Below are positions 34,169 through 43,342 of a stretch of DNA of 64,000 nt, in pieces (position 1 is the first letter of the stretch; every line of letters starts with the position of its first letter). The translations under genes were made by a program, and so were the position numbers. The DNA comes from Sphingobium sp. BYY-5. GTDB taxonomy: Bacteria > Pseudomonadota > Alphaproteobacteria > Sphingomonadales > Sphingomonadaceae. The stretch lies in assembly GCF_022758885.1 (NCBI RefSeq), contig NZ_JALEBH010000001.1, forward strand, positions 248,001-312,000. The letters run 5' to 3'. The notes beneath the pieces were generated by a model that searched no databases, was not told where the DNA came from, and saw nothing but the letters and a program-made list of their open reading frames with translations.

Positions 34169-35158
34169 TTAAAAAGCGGTGCTGATCGAGCAGGCCGCCG
34201 GACCCAGGATGACGACGAACAGGGTCGGCAGGATGAAGAGAATCAGCGGCACGGTCATGATCGCGGGCAGGCGGGCGGCCTTTTCTTCCGCGCGCATCAT
34301 GCGTTCATGGCGGAACTCGGCCGACAGGACGCGCAGGGCGCTGGCGAGCGGTGTGCCGTATTTTTCGGTCTGGATCATGGTCGTGACCACGCCCTTCACC
34401 GCATCCAGCTTCACGCGGTTCGCGAGATTTTCGAAGGCCATGCGGCGTTCGGTGAGGAAGCTGAGTTCGATCGCGGTGAGTTGGAACTCGTCGCCCAGTT
34501 CGGGATAGGCCTTGCCCAGTTCGCGCGCGACCCGGCTGAAAGCGGCGTCGACAGTCAGGCCCGCTTCGGCGCAGATGACCAGCAGGTCGAGCGCGTCGGG
34601 TAGCCCCTTGCGGATCGCGGCCGACCGTTTCTGCACCTTGTTGTCGATATAGAGGTCGGGCGCCTTGTAGGCGAGCAGCAGCGTGATGGCGAAGGCGAAA
34701 AAGCGCTTCATCGGCCCCCATTCGGGTTCGATGCCCACGCCATAGAGCAGGATCGCGGCCAGGCCGCCGATAAGGATCGGCAGGATCAGCCGGCCGAAGA
34801 TCACCGTGACGGCCATATCCTTGGACCGGATGCCGGCCTGGGCCAGGCGGATCTGCGCATCCTTGAGCTGGTCGTCCTGCAACACTTTCAGGCTGGACAG
34901 GAAGGACCGCATCTGGTCGGTCGTCTGGTTCTTCTGCATCAGCTTGGCGCGGCGCTTGGCGGTCGACGCGGTGATGCCGGCCTTCAACTGCTCGCGCCGT
35001 TCGTTGAGCGCCTTGACGCGCTTGGCCATCGGATCGCGCACCGTCATCACCGCATAGAGGGCGAACAGCACCGCCAGCGTCGCTAGAGCCGCGAGCAGGG
35101 TGCCGAAATCGGTGGCGGTCAGGCCGAACAGGGTGCCGGCGGGGGTAGGCGCGTCCAT
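34169..35158 (-). CDS. tadC: Tad pilus inner-membrane protein TadC
   Basis: A 329-residue type II secretion F-domain protein of the Tad (tight adherence) pilus system. It has an N-terminal membrane helix (about 12-32), a cytoplasmic charged stretch (KRVKALNERREQLKAG), paired central helices, the F domain (ALDLLVICAEAGLTVDAAFSRVARELG) and a C-terminal helix. It should form the pilus assembly platform with TadB. It is the last gene of the operon. Upstream neighbours are tadB (18-base gap) and cpaE. The following gap 34035-34168 contains a 10-bp GGGCGGCAAG stem without a clear T-run on this strand. Confidence 0.92.
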   Translation of the reverse strand: MDAPTPAGTLFGLTATDFGTLLAALATLAVLFALYAVMTVRDPMAKRVKALNERREQLKAGITASTAKRRAKLMQKNQTTDQMRSFLSSLKVLQDDQLKDAQIRLAQAGIRSKDMAVTVIFGRLILPILIGGLAAILLYGVGIEPEWGPMKRFFAFAITLLLAYKAPDLYIDNKVQKRSAAIRKGLPDALDLLVICAEAGLTVDAAFSRVARELGKAYPELGDEFQLTAIELSFLTERRMAFENLANRVKLDAVKGVVTTMIQTEKYGTPLASALRVLSAEFRHERMMRAEEKAARLPAIMTVPLILFILPTLFVVILGPAACSISTAF

Positions 35159-35176
35159 GATCCTATCGCTCCCTTG

Positions 35177-36175
35177 TCAAATCTCGAAACTGACCATCTG
35201 GGCCATGATGAAGGCGCCTATGCCCATCCAGCACATGCCGCCGATGCCGATGACCTGCATCAGCGACAGCCCGAAAATGCCCGCCGGATCGGGCGTGAAG
35301 AAGGGGCTCATATAGTGGAAGTTGATGTAGGTAATCAGGCCAAACACCAGGGGGGGGAGCGCGCCGATGATATAGGCGGACGCCTTTGATTCCGACGACA
35401 TGGCGCGGATCTTCAACTTCATCTGCGCCCGCTGGCGCAGCACGGTGGCGAGGTTGGACAGGGTTTCGGCAAGGTTGCCGCCGGTTTCCCGCTGGATCGC
35501 CAGGGTGATGACGAAGAACTGAAATTCCGCCGTGCCCAGGCGGTCGGCGGTTTCCTGCAACGCCTGCTCCATCGTGCGGCCGATCTTGATGCGTTCGGTG
35601 ATGAGCTTGAACTCCACGCCCACCGGGCCGGGGATTTCGTTCGACACTACGCCCAGCGTCTCCGCGATCGGCAGGCCCGATCGCAGGCCGCGCGTCAGCA
35701 GTTCCAGCGCGTCGGGAAATTTTGCGGTGAACTGGCTGATCCGCTTGCCGATCAGGCGGCCGACCCACCAGTGCGGCAGGCCAAGGCCCGCGGCCAGGCC
35801 GACCATCAACGCGAACAGGAAGGGAAAGCCGCGCAAGGTCAGGAGGGCGGTGATGACCAGGAAAACGACGGCGCAGGCCGTCATATACTGGCTGAGCGTC
35901 CATTTTTTGCCGGTCATCCGTATCCGCTTGGCCAGATTGTCCGGATTGGGGATCAGCGACACCAGTAGCTTGGCTTCGGTCCCGGTCGGACGATTGGAGA
36001 TGACCTTGCGCATACGCGCTTCCATCATCGCCTCGGTCGAATCGCTGTGGCGGCCACGGATCAGGGCGACGCGGCGTTTGCGCGCCTTGTCCGGCGACGG
36101 GCTGGCGAAAGCGACCAGGGCAAGGCCCAGCATCGTCGCCACCAGCACCGCGATCAACAGGATATTGCCGTCCAT
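35177..36175 (-). CDS. tadB: Tad pilus inner-membrane protein TadB
   Basis: A 332-residue F-domain membrane protein, partner of TadC. An N-terminal helix is followed by a basic segment, then two helices (SQYMTACAVVFLVITALLTLRGFPF), the F domain (PDALELLTRGLRSGLPIAETLGVVSNE) with a second half IQRETGGNLAETLSNLATVLR, and two C-terminal helices. In Tad loci the ATPase gene cpaF/tadA normally lies between cpaE and tadB. Here only 46 bases separate tadB from cpaE, so the ATPase must be encoded elsewhere, if at all. Confidence 0.92.
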   Translation of the reverse strand: MDGNILLIAVLVATMLGLALVAFASPSPDKARKRRVALIRGRHSDSTEAMMEARMRKVISNRPTGTEAKLLVSLIPNPDNLAKRIRMTGKKWTLSQYMTACAVVFLVITALLTLRGFPFLFALMVGLAAGLGLPHWWVGRLIGKRISQFTAKFPDALELLTRGLRSGLPIAETLGVVSNEIPGPVGVEFKLITERIKIGRTMEQALQETADRLGTAEFQFFVITLAIQRETGGNLAETLSNLATVLRQRAQMKLKIRAMSSESKASAYIIGALPPLVFGLITYINFHYMSPFFTPDPAGIFGLSLMQVIGIGGMCWMGIGAFIMAQMVSFEI

Positions 36176-36221
36176 CTCTTCGCCTGTCCTTCATGAGCCG
36201 CCGGCAAAGGGCGGCGCTCCG

Positions 36222-37505
36222 TCAATCTTCCAGTGCGACCTTGGCCTTGCGGCGCGACGAGATCATGGTCTTGAAGTCGATCTTGCCGAGCAGGGAAGTG
36301 CCTTTCCTGGCTGTCGGCTTGCCGTCCGCGCCATCATCCGCCTCCGCCGCGCCCAGCGCTGCATTGAGCATCGCGGTGCAGGCTGCGCCGACCTTGCTGC
36401 TCTTGGCGGTTTCGGCGAGCGTCTTGCCGAGCTTGGCCGCCTGCGCCGCGACGCGCAGGTCGAAGGGGATGAGGACATCGATCTTGCGCTCGATCGACTG
36501 TTCGAAATCCTTGCGGCTGATCTCGGGCGATCCGGGATGGACGCGGTTGGCGACCACCACGAGACGCGACTGGGGCGCATTGGTCTTGAGCCAGGACAGG
36601 ATACGGATCGTATCGCGCGCCGACGCCAGCGTCAGTTCGGTCACGACCAGCGTCACATTGACGTCGCTCATCAGGTGCGGATGCTGGATCAGCATGTTGC
36701 GCGGCAGGTCGATGACGCTGCATTCGAAAGCGAGGCGAAATTCCTCCATCAACTGGTAGAAGGCGCCGCCGTCGTTCAGCATCGGCTGGCTGATCGGCGC
36801 TTCGGCCGACAGGATGGCCAGCCGGTCACTCGCCCGCACCATCGCGCGCTCGATGAACAGCCCGTCGATGCGGCTGGGATTCTCGATCGCATCGGTCAGG
36901 CCGCGGCCCGGCTCCAGGTCCATGGCCAGCGCATTGGTGCCGAAATGAACATCGAGGTCGAGCAGCGCGGTCGGGTATTTCTTCTTTTCCGAAATCATCC
37001 AGGCGAGCGAGGTTGCGATGCTGGAGGCGCCGACTCCCCCCCGCGTGCCGACCACCGCCAGGGTACTGTGGGGCCGCTCCGGACCCGCTTCGCGCGGCGC
37101 CATGAACACGGCCTGCGCCTGCGCCAGCGCGTCGCGCAACTGATCCGCGCCAAAGGGCTTGAGCAGATAATCCTGGATGCCGCTGGCAATGAGATCGCGA
37201 TAGAGGCGGACGTCGTTGACCTGGCCGGCGGCGATCACCACTGTTCCAGGCTCGCAGACTTCGGCCAGGCTGTTGATGTCGTTCAGTGGATCGCCGCTTT
37301 CGGACATGTCGACGAACAGGATTTGCGGAGAAGCGGTGATCGACAGGCTCTGCACGGCGTTGCGCATACCGCCCCTGCTCACCTTTTCCGGCGCCCAGCC
37401 CATTTCGGTCGCGACCGCGCACAGCATGTCGAAACTATGGTCGTCGCAGACGAAAGCGTGGAAGGGATCGCGCAGGCCTGCGCCGGGTTTCCAGGGTGCG
37501 TTCAT
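36222..37505 (-). CDS. cpaE: Tad pilus localisation protein CpaE/TadZ
   Basis: A 427-residue protein with an N-terminal receiver-like domain (about 15-135, FVCDDHSFDMLC...IQDYLLKPFGADQL) and a ParA/MinD-type ATPase domain. Its P-loop is VGTRGGVGASS rather than KGGxGKT, so the standard P-loop Lys is absent, as is usual for CpaE. The Walker A' strand is TALLDLDVHFG. In Caulobacter CpaE places the pilus machine at the pole. A short Arg/Lys-rich tail ends the protein. One base separates it from the upstream cpaD stop. Confidence 0.93.
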   Translation of the reverse strand: MNAPWKPGAGLRDPFHAFVCDDHSFDMLCAVATEMGWAPEKVSRGGMRNAVQSLSITASPQILFVDMSESGDPLNDINSLAEVCEPGTVVIAAGQVNDVRLYRDLIASGIQDYLLKPFGADQLRDALAQAQAVFMAPREAGPERPHSTLAVVGTRGGVGASSIATSLAWMISEKKKYPTALLDLDVHFGTNALAMDLEPGRGLTDAIENPSRIDGLFIERAMVRASDRLAILSAEAPISQPMLNDGGAFYQLMEEFRLAFECSVIDLPRNMLIQHPHLMSDVNVTLVVTELTLASARDTIRILSWLKTNAPQSRLVVVANRVHPGSPEISRKDFEQSIERKIDVLIPFDLRVAAQAAKLGKTLAETAKSSKVGAACTAMLNAALGAAEADDGADGKPTARKGTSLLGKIDFKTMISSRRKAKVALED

Positions 37506-37506
37506 C

Positions 37507-38166
37507 TTATTGGGCTCCCGCCTTTATCTGCTTGAGGTCGCCGGCGCCGGTCGGCGCCTTGTCGCGATAGGTGGAAATGGCGCGGTTGGACGTGGCGGTG
37601 CGCAGGTCGCTGTCCGTGCTCTGGCCGCGCACCAGATCCTCCGGATTGGCGACCATGGCGGCGAGGTTGCCGTTCACGCCGCAGCCGAAATTGGAGGAGG
37701 TGCCGAGATTCGTCTCGGTTTCCTGCTTCGCGCTCCAGTCCGGGCAGCCCGATATGTTGGCACTGGCGCGGCGCACGATCAGGCGGATCGCACCCTGGGG
37801 CGCGGCACCGGCAACGGCGGAGCTGTCTTCGCCCACCAGCAGGCCGTGGCGCGCCACGACGGCGGCAATCCCGTCGCGCAGCGCGGAGCCATGATAGCCG
37901 TCGGAGACGATCGCTACCTGATCGCCATAGCCAAGGCGGATAGAGGCGAACCAGTCGTCGAGACGGCGGGCTTCCACGGGAGCCAGCCTGTCGTCAGCCC
38001 CGGCCTGCACGTCGAAAGTGTAGCTGGCATAGCGCACCATCGGCTGGTGGATCGATTCGACGCTGCGGTTCTGACTGTCGGTCACGCAGCCTGCGAGTGA
38101 CAGTGAGAGAACTGCCAGGGCGCCCAGCGACAGGCTGGACAGACGGAGAGGGATTTGGGAGGTCAT
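37507..38166 (-). CDS. cpaD: Tad pilus lipoprotein CpaD
   Basis: A 219-residue outer-membrane lipoprotein. The signal sequence ends LSLSLAGC, giving the lipidated Cys near 27. The mature part includes YTFDVQAGADDRLAPVEARRLDDWFASI, and the family-typical C-terminal block with SGCPDW, SSNFGCGVNGNLAAMVANPEDLVRGQ. CpaD supports the CpaC secretin in the outer membrane. It lies 16 bases after cpaC. Confidence 0.93.
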   Translation of the reverse strand: MTSQIPLRLSSLSLGALAVLSLSLAGCVTDSQNRSVESIHQPMVRYASYTFDVQAGADDRLAPVEARRLDDWFASIRLGYGDQVAIVSDGYHGSALRDGIAAVVARHGLLVGEDSSAVAGAAPQGAIRLIVRRASANISGCPDWSAKQETETNLGTSSNFGCGVNGNLAAMVANPEDLVRGQSTDSDLRTATSNRAISTYRDKAPTGAGDLKQIKAGAQ

Positions 38167-38182
38167 GTCGTTCGTCCTTCCG

Positions 38183-39664
38183 TCAGAAGCTGAAGCCGGG
38201 GGTGGCGCTGGCGTCCTTGCCCGGCTTGCCCGGCGCGGCCTGCGAAATGCCCGGCGCGTCCGGTGCGCGGCTGGGCATCGCGCCGCGCGCGCCGCTCACC
38301 CCGTCATTACCCTGCTGCGCCAGCAGGCCCTGGGCCACATCGGCATTGCGGAACCCGTCGGTCGGCAACCCCACGTCCGATGCGTTCATGGGCTTCACCA
38401 GATAGGGGGTGACGACGATGACCAGTTCGGTCTCGTTGCGCTGGAACTGGCGCGATTTGAACAGGCTGCCCAGGATCGGCAGGTTGCCGAGGCCAGGGAG
38501 CTTGTTGACATTGTTGGACGCTTCATTGTTGAGCAGGCCGGCGATCATGAAGGCCTGACCCGAACCCAGTTCCACCGTGGTTTCGGCGGTGCGGCTCCTG
38601 AGCGCGGGGACACTGGCGCTGATCGAGAAGTCCAGGCTCGACACGGTCGGCCGGACGCGCAGGGAAATACGGCCGTCGGCCAGCACGGTCGGCGTGAAGG
38701 CCAACTGCACGCCATATTGCTTGAATTCGATGCTGTTGCCCGACGATGGCCCGTTGTTGACCGTATAGGGATATTCGCCGCCCGCCAGGAAGCTGGCGGT
38801 TTCGCCCGACAAGGCGGTCAGGTTGGGCTGCGCCAGGGTGGTGGCGAGGCCGCTCGATTCGGCCAGGTCCAGCGCCCCCGCAATGTCCATGCCCAGGATA
38901 CGGGCGACGCCGCCCAGGCTGAAGCTGCCGTCGGCGGGATTGTTGAAGGTCCATTCCGCTGGCTTCGTAATAAGACCTGTGACGGCATCAATTTCCGGCT
39001 TTGTGTAGGTGGAGAAGGCGCGAGTGCCACCCCCTATGAAGCCGAGAGTGCCTCTGCTCTTGTCCGCGCTCGCGAAGTTGGTGCCGATCTTGTGGCCGAC
39101 ATCCTTGCTGACCTCGGAAATCTTGACCTGCAGCATGACCTGCAACGGGGTCGCCATGCGCAGGCGGCTGACCACGGTCACATCCTTGCCGACGAAGGCC
39201 TGGGTCAGCCGTTCGACCTCGGCCGCGTCCTCGGGCGCCTTGATCGTGCCGGTCAGCAGCACCATGCCGTTCATGTTGTTCACGGCGATATCCGCTTCCG
39301 GCATGGCCAGGCGCAGCATGTCGTCGATGCTGGTGATGTTGTTGCCGACGCGCACATTGCCCGAAAACAGCACTTTGCCGTTGGGGGCGGTGACGAAGAC
39401 GGTGGTTTCGCCTGCCTTCTTCGCGATCAGATAGAGTTGATTCTGCGAGCGGACATGGACATCCACCACATCGGGATTGGCGATCACCACGTCGGACATT
39501 TTCGACGACAGGTTGACCACGCGGCTGCCGCCCACCGACAGCAGGATCGCATTGTCCTGCGCGCTGGAGGGGGCGGCGTTCAGTGCCGCCGTGGGCGCGA
39601 TCATGGTCGCGACGGCCAGGCCCAGCGCGATCGCCGGGCCGGCAGATTTGTACGTGGACTTCAT
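38183..39664 (-). CDS. cpaC: Tad pilus secretin CpaC/RcpA
   Basis: A 493-residue outer-membrane secretin. The signal peptide (about 1-30) is followed by a pilus-assembly N domain (NAILLSVGGSRVVNLSSKMSDVVIANPDVVDVHV), a BON-like segment (NNMNGMVLLTGTIKAPEDAAEVERL), and the secretin channel domain with VELGSGQAFMIAGLLNNE, LPGLGNLPILGSLFKS and ELVIVVTPYLV. It forms the gated pore for the pilus. It follows cpaB by one base. The C-terminal tail after YLVKPMNASDVGLPTDGF is Pro/Gly-rich and variable. Confidence 0.95.
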   Translation of the reverse strand: MKSTYKSAGPAIALGLAVATMIAPTAALNAAPSSAQDNAILLSVGGSRVVNLSSKMSDVVIANPDVVDVHVRSQNQLYLIAKKAGETTVFVTAPNGKVLFSGNVRVGNNITSIDDMLRLAMPEADIAVNNMNGMVLLTGTIKAPEDAAEVERLTQAFVGKDVTVVSRLRMATPLQVMLQVKISEVSKDVGHKIGTNFASADKSRGTLGFIGGGTRAFSTYTKPEIDAVTGLITKPAEWTFNNPADGSFSLGGVARILGMDIAGALDLAESSGLATTLAQPNLTALSGETASFLAGGEYPYTVNNGPSSGNSIEFKQYGVQLAFTPTVLADGRISLRVRPTVSSLDFSISASVPALRSRTAETTVELGSGQAFMIAGLLNNEASNNVNKLPGLGNLPILGSLFKSRQFQRNETELVIVVTPYLVKPMNASDVGLPTDGFRNADVAQGLLAQQGNDGVSGARGAMPSRAPDAPGISQAAPGKPGKDASATPGFSF

Positions 39665-39665
39665 C

Positions 39666-40673
39666 TTACTTCCCCCCGACCGGCACTTCGGTCACGTTGG
39701 TTCCACGCGCCACGCGGATCACTGGCCCCTTGAAGGCGACGGTGCCGGCCGGTGCGCCATTAGGGCCGACCGCGGGCGCCGTATCCGCCTTGGCCGGGAC
39801 CGAACTGCGCTGATAGCGTGACACGTCGGCGCCCGTGGAGTAGGTGGAACCGCGATCGACCGGGCGCGCCGCCAGCTTGGCGATGATCGCCTTTTCCGCC
39901 TTCGGGCTGGCGCCTTCGGGCAGGTCGACATCGCTGCCCGCAATGGCGGCGTCGAGGTCGGACGCACTGTCGGCGATCGAGCGCAGCGACATGGACAGTG
40001 ATCCTACGGTCTGGGCGACCGCGATCTTTTCGGCGATCTTGGGCGTCACTTCGATGGTGACGTTGGAATAGGTCTGGACCACGGGCTTGCCGTCCGGTCC
40101 CATGGCGTCCATGCGCTGGTCGGTGGCGAGCACGCGCAGGTTGCGCAGGATGGTTTCGGACACTCTGAGCGGTTCGCCGTCGCCGCCGCCCGTAACGCTC
40201 TGCGTCAGGACCAGGTCGATGCGGTCGCCGGGAAAGACGAAGCCCGCGACCGAGCTTTGCGCCGATACCGGCACCGTCACGGCGCGCAGGCCCGGCCCCA
40301 GCGCAGCGGCCAGGAAGCCGCGATCACCGGGCTTGACCAGCCCGCCCTGCGTCAACGGCTGGCCCGCCGAGATGGCGGTGCGCACGACGCTGCCGGCGAG
40401 CTTGGCCGGATCGGCCTGTCCCTGCAGATAATAGGCCTGTTCGATCAGATCCTTGGGCCATGGCTGGAAGCGGAAGCTTTCGGCGTCGAGGATGGTGCCG
40501 ACGGGCAGCGCCTTGGTCGCGACCAGCACATGGGGCAGGTCGGCGTCGGCCGGCATGGCCGCAGCGTTGACCTGCGGCGCGCTCGATGCGCCGAGCATGT
40601 TGCGCGCAAGCAGCGCTGTCGTGACGGCTATAATCAGCGCGCCTACCAGCAGCACGATCTTCTTGGCATCCAT
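39666..40673 (-). CDS. cpaB: Tad pilus assembly protein CpaB/RcpC
   Basis: A 335-residue periplasmic protein anchored by an N-terminal helix (MDAKKIVLLVGALIIAVTTAL). The SAF domain (about 48-115, VATKALPVGTILDAESFRFQPWP) is followed by the RcpC-type domain with GLRAVTVPVSAQSSVAGFVFPGDRIDLVL. CpaB is needed for pilus assembly with the secretin. ATG 40673 is chosen because the membrane anchor begins here. 51 bases separate it from cpaA upstream. The Flp pilin gene, often found next to cpaA, is not present in the window. Confidence 0.93.
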   Translation of the reverse strand: MDAKKIVLLVGALIIAVTTALLARNMLGASSAPQVNAAAMPADADLPHVLVATKALPVGTILDAESFRFQPWPKDLIEQAYYLQGQADPAKLAGSVVRTAISAGQPLTQGGLVKPGDRGFLAAALGPGLRAVTVPVSAQSSVAGFVFPGDRIDLVLTQSVTGGGDGEPLRVSETILRNLRVLATDQRMDAMGPDGKPVVQTYSNVTIEVTPKIAEKIAVAQTVGSLSMSLRSIADSASDLDAAIAGSDVDLPEGASPKAEKAIIAKLAARPVDRGSTYSTGADVSRYQRSSVPAKADTAPAVGPNGAPAGTVAFKGPVIRVARGTNVTEVPVGGK

Positions 40674-40724
40674 GACGAAATACGCCTCCCTAGAACGGGT
40701 GCACTGCCCCCAGTGCCCCATCCA

Positions 40725-41198
40725 TCACGCAAAATGGTTAAGATAATGTTCGCCAAGCACCCAAAGGGCTGCGGCTGAAATGGCGACGCCATAAGGGATT
40801 TCGGGCTGGCCGGGCCTTTTCGCCAGCCGGTGATGCAGGACGGTCGCCAGCGTCACCGCGCCGCCCAGCAACGCCATGAGGACGATCAGGCTGAGCATCG
40901 CCTGCCACGGGAACCAGAGCGCCAGCGCGCCGAGCAGCTTGACGTCGCCGCCGCCCATCACGCCGATCGCGAAGAGGGCGGTGAACAGGATGAAGACGAG
41001 AGCGCCACCCAGCAACTGCACCGCCATGTCTGGCCACGGCTCCAGCCCGCAGGCCAGCCACCAGAGCGGCGCCAGCAGCGCGACGGTCAGGTTCAGCCGG
41101 TTCGAGATGATGCGCGCGCGCAGATCGGTGATCGCCGCCGCGATCAGCAACGCACCCAGGGCGACGATCAGCGCCAGCCGGAAATATTCCCCCAACAT
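40725..41198 (-). CDS. cpaA: Tad prepilin peptidase CpaA/TadV
   Basis: An aspartic prepilin peptidase of about 157 residues with several membrane helices. The family's two catalytic Asp are in AAITDLRARIISNRLN (near 25) and MGGGDVKLLGALALW (GxGD motif, near 83). It would mature the Flp pilin and pseudopilins. ATG 41198 is used; GTG 41204 two codons earlier is possible, since AGGGA precedes both. It is the first gene of the pilus operon. Only about 50 bases separate it from the divergent hydrolase gene, so the operon's promoter may overlap that gene. Confidence 0.9.
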   Translation of the reverse strand: MLGEYFRLALIVALGALLIAAAITDLRARIISNRLNLTVALLAPLWWLACGLEPWPDMAVQLLGGALVFILFTALFAIGVMGGGDVKLLGALALWFPWQAMLSLIVLMALLGGAVTLATVLHHRLAKRPGQPEIPYGVAISAAALWVLGEHYLNHFA

Positions 41199-41248
41199 GG
41201 GCACTATTCCCTAGACCATATGGCTTACCGAATCGTAACCATGGGGGC

Positions 41249-42217
41249 ATGGATTCGCCCTCTTTCCCTTCCCCGGCCTTCGACCGGCGCGCTTGGCCGA
41301 CGGGCGGGCGGCTGGACCATTGGTCCGCGCCCGACGGCTGGCCAATCCGCCGCTACCGGCTGGGCGATGGGAGACGTGGCCGGATGCTGCTGCTCAACGG
41401 GCGCGGCGACATGATCGAAAAATATCTGGAGACCATGGATCATATGGCGCGGCGCGGCTGGGCCGTGACCAGCTTCGACTGGCGTGGGCAGGGCGGATCG
41501 GGGCGGCTGACCGATGATCCGCTATGCGGGCATATCGATGATTTCGCTGACTATATCGCGGACCTCCAGGCTCTGGCCGCCGACTGGCGCGCGGAGGGGG
41601 ATGGGCCGACGGTGATGCTGGGCCATTCGATGGGTGGTCATATGCTGCTGCGCGCGCTCGCCGAAGGGATGCCGCCGCCCGACGCCGCCGTGCTGATCGC
41701 GCCGATGCTGGGCGTGCATAGCGCGCCGTTGCCGCGCTGGTTGGCGGTCGCCATTGCGCGCATGATGGTTGCCAGTGGGCAGGGCGAACGGCGGGCCTGG
41801 ACGCAGAAGGAGGATAGCGAGCGGCTGCGGCGGATGCGGCAGAAGAGGTTGACCCATGATGTCGATCGCTATGCCGATGAACTGTGGTGGCGCGCCCATG
41901 ACCCTGAGATCGCGCTGGGGCCGCCAAGCTGGACCTGGGTGGCGCAGGCGCTTGCATCGACGCGAGCGCTGGCGGAGGGACCGCAGGTGGCCGGAGTCGC
42001 CTGTCCGCTGCTGATCCTCGCCACCCAGGCCGATCAGCTCGTGTCGACCGCCGCGATCCGGCAAGTTGCGGCACGGCTTCCCCATGCGCGGTTGCATGTC
42101 TATGGGCGGGAGGCTGCGCACGAAATATTGCGCGAGGTCGATCCGGTGCGGTTGGACGCATTCGCCCGGATCGATGCTTTTCTGGACGAGATTGCGCCGC
42201 AAGAGACTGGAAATTGA
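41249..42217 (+). CDS. Alpha/beta hydrolase (lysophospholipase-like)
   Basis: A 322-residue alpha/beta-hydrolase of the serine aminopeptidase/lysophospholipase L2 type. The nucleophile elbow is LGHSMGGHM (near 127), the acid is probably Asp in ILATQADQLVS, and the His is in GREAAHEILREVD. The oxyanion region reads LLLNGRGDMIEKYLETMDHMARRGW and SFDWRGQGGSG. There is no signal peptide. The next gene, an FAD oxidoreductase, starts with TTG overlapping this stop by 4 bases, so they are co-translated. The substrate is not evident. Confidence 0.88.
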   Translation: MDSPSFPSPAFDRRAWPTGGRLDHWSAPDGWPIRRYRLGDGRRGRMLLLNGRGDMIEKYLETMDHMARRGWAVTSFDWRGQGGSGRLTDDPLCGHIDDFADYIADLQALAADWRAEGDGPTVMLGHSMGGHMLLRALAEGMPPPDAAVLIAPMLGVHSAPLPRWLAVAIARMMVASGQGERRAWTQKEDSERLRRMRQKRLTHDVDRYADELWWRAHDPEIALGPPSWTWVAQALASTRALAEGPQVAGVACPLLILATQADQLVSTAAIRQVAARLPHARLHVYGREAAHEILREVDPVRLDAFARIDAFLDEIAPQETGN

Positions 42218-43317
42218 CAGCTTTCGACATTGTGATTGTGGGCGGCGGCATGGCCGGCGCGAGCCTTGGCGCGCAACTGGCGGTCGACGCGCGGGTGCTG
42301 ATCCTGGAGATGGAGGATCGGGCGGGCTATCACGCCACCGGCCGTTCGGTTGCCTTCTGGGAGGAGACTTATGGCGGGCCAATAGTGCAGCCGCTGACCA
42401 CCGCGTCGGGACCGTTGCTAACCGCGCCGGACCCGGATTTCCATCATGGCAGCTTCCTGTCGCCGCGCCGGACGCTGCATGTCGGGCGTGCGGGGGACGA
42501 GCCGGTGCGCGACGCGCTGCTGACGCAATTTGCGGGGAAGGTCGACCTTCAGCCGGTTGAACCGGGAGCGTTGGTGCCGGGATTGCGCCCGGAATGGACG
42601 CTGGGGGTGATGGAGGCGAGCTGCCGGGATATCGATGTCGCGGCGCTGCACCAGGCCTATCTGCGCCGGTTCCGGCAATTGGGCGGCGTGGTGCGGCTGT
42701 CGTCGCCGCTGCTGGGCGCGCAGGCGACGGACGGCGGCTGGCATGTCGAGACGCGCGAAGGGCCGGTTGCGTGCGGCGTGCTGGTCAATGCGGCCGGCGC
42801 CTGGGCGGATGAGGTTGCGCGGCGCAGCGGTGTCGCGCCGGTCGGCATCACGCCCCTGCGCCGCACGGTGGTGCAGTTGCGGGTGCCGGGCCTGCCGTCG
42901 CCCGACCTGCCCCGCGTCATGGATTTGCAGGGGCGTTTCTATTTCAAGCCGGAAGGGCAGGAGCGTATCTGGCTGACCCCACATGATGAGGAAGCGTCTG
43001 CCCCCTGCGACGCCGCGCCGGAGGAAATGGCGGTGGCGCAGGCGATCGCGCGCTTTGAGGAGGTGGTCGATTGGCGGGTCGGGGGGATCGAGCATAAATG
43101 GGCGGGGCTGCGCAGCTTCGCGCCAGATCGTGCGCCCCTTTATGGTTTCGATCCGGCAGTGCCGCGCTTTTTCTGGTTCGCCGGGCAGGGCGGTTTCGGC
43201 ATCCAGACCGCCCCGGCGGCGGCATTGCTGGGCGCGGCGCTGCTCACCGGATCGGCCATGCCGGAAGCAGTTGCCAGCATCGATTTCGCTGCTTATCGTC
43301 CGGAGCGGTTTCGGTAA
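42214..43317 (+). CDS. FAD-dependent oxidoreductase (DAO/glycine oxidase-like)
   Basis: A 367-residue flavoprotein of the D-amino-acid/glycine oxidase fold. The dinucleotide site VIVGGGMAGASLGAQL (about 7-22) is followed by the acidic strand end LILEMEDRAG. A mid-protein substrate domain includes VLVNAAGAWADEVARRSG, and the second FAD site is FAGQGGFGIQTAPAAALLGAALL near 330. It begins at TTG 42214, which overlaps the upstream hydrolase stop; no ATG is close enough to keep the FAD motif. The substrate is unknown. Confidence 0.88.
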   Translation: MTAFDIVIVGGGMAGASLGAQLAVDARVLILEMEDRAGYHATGRSVAFWEETYGGPIVQPLTTASGPLLTAPDPDFHHGSFLSPRRTLHVGRAGDEPVRDALLTQFAGKVDLQPVEPGALVPGLRPEWTLGVMEASCRDIDVAALHQAYLRRFRQLGGVVRLSSPLLGAQATDGGWHVETREGPVACGVLVNAAGAWADEVARRSGVAPVGITPLRRTVVQLRVPGLPSPDLPRVMDLQGRFYFKPEGQERIWLTPHDEEASAPCDAAPEEMAVAQAIARFEEVVDWRVGGIEHKWAGLRSFAPDRAPLYGFDPAVPRFFWFAGQGGFGIQTAPAAALLGAALLTGSAMPEAVASIDFAAYRPERFR

Positions 43318-43342
43318 CGCAACAAAGTCCGGAGGATATGCC

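Noticed and set aside
36222..37505. CpaE judged defective because its P-loop lacks Lys
   Set aside because: CpaE/TadZ proteins normally have an atypical RGGVGxS loop, so this is not a sign of decay.
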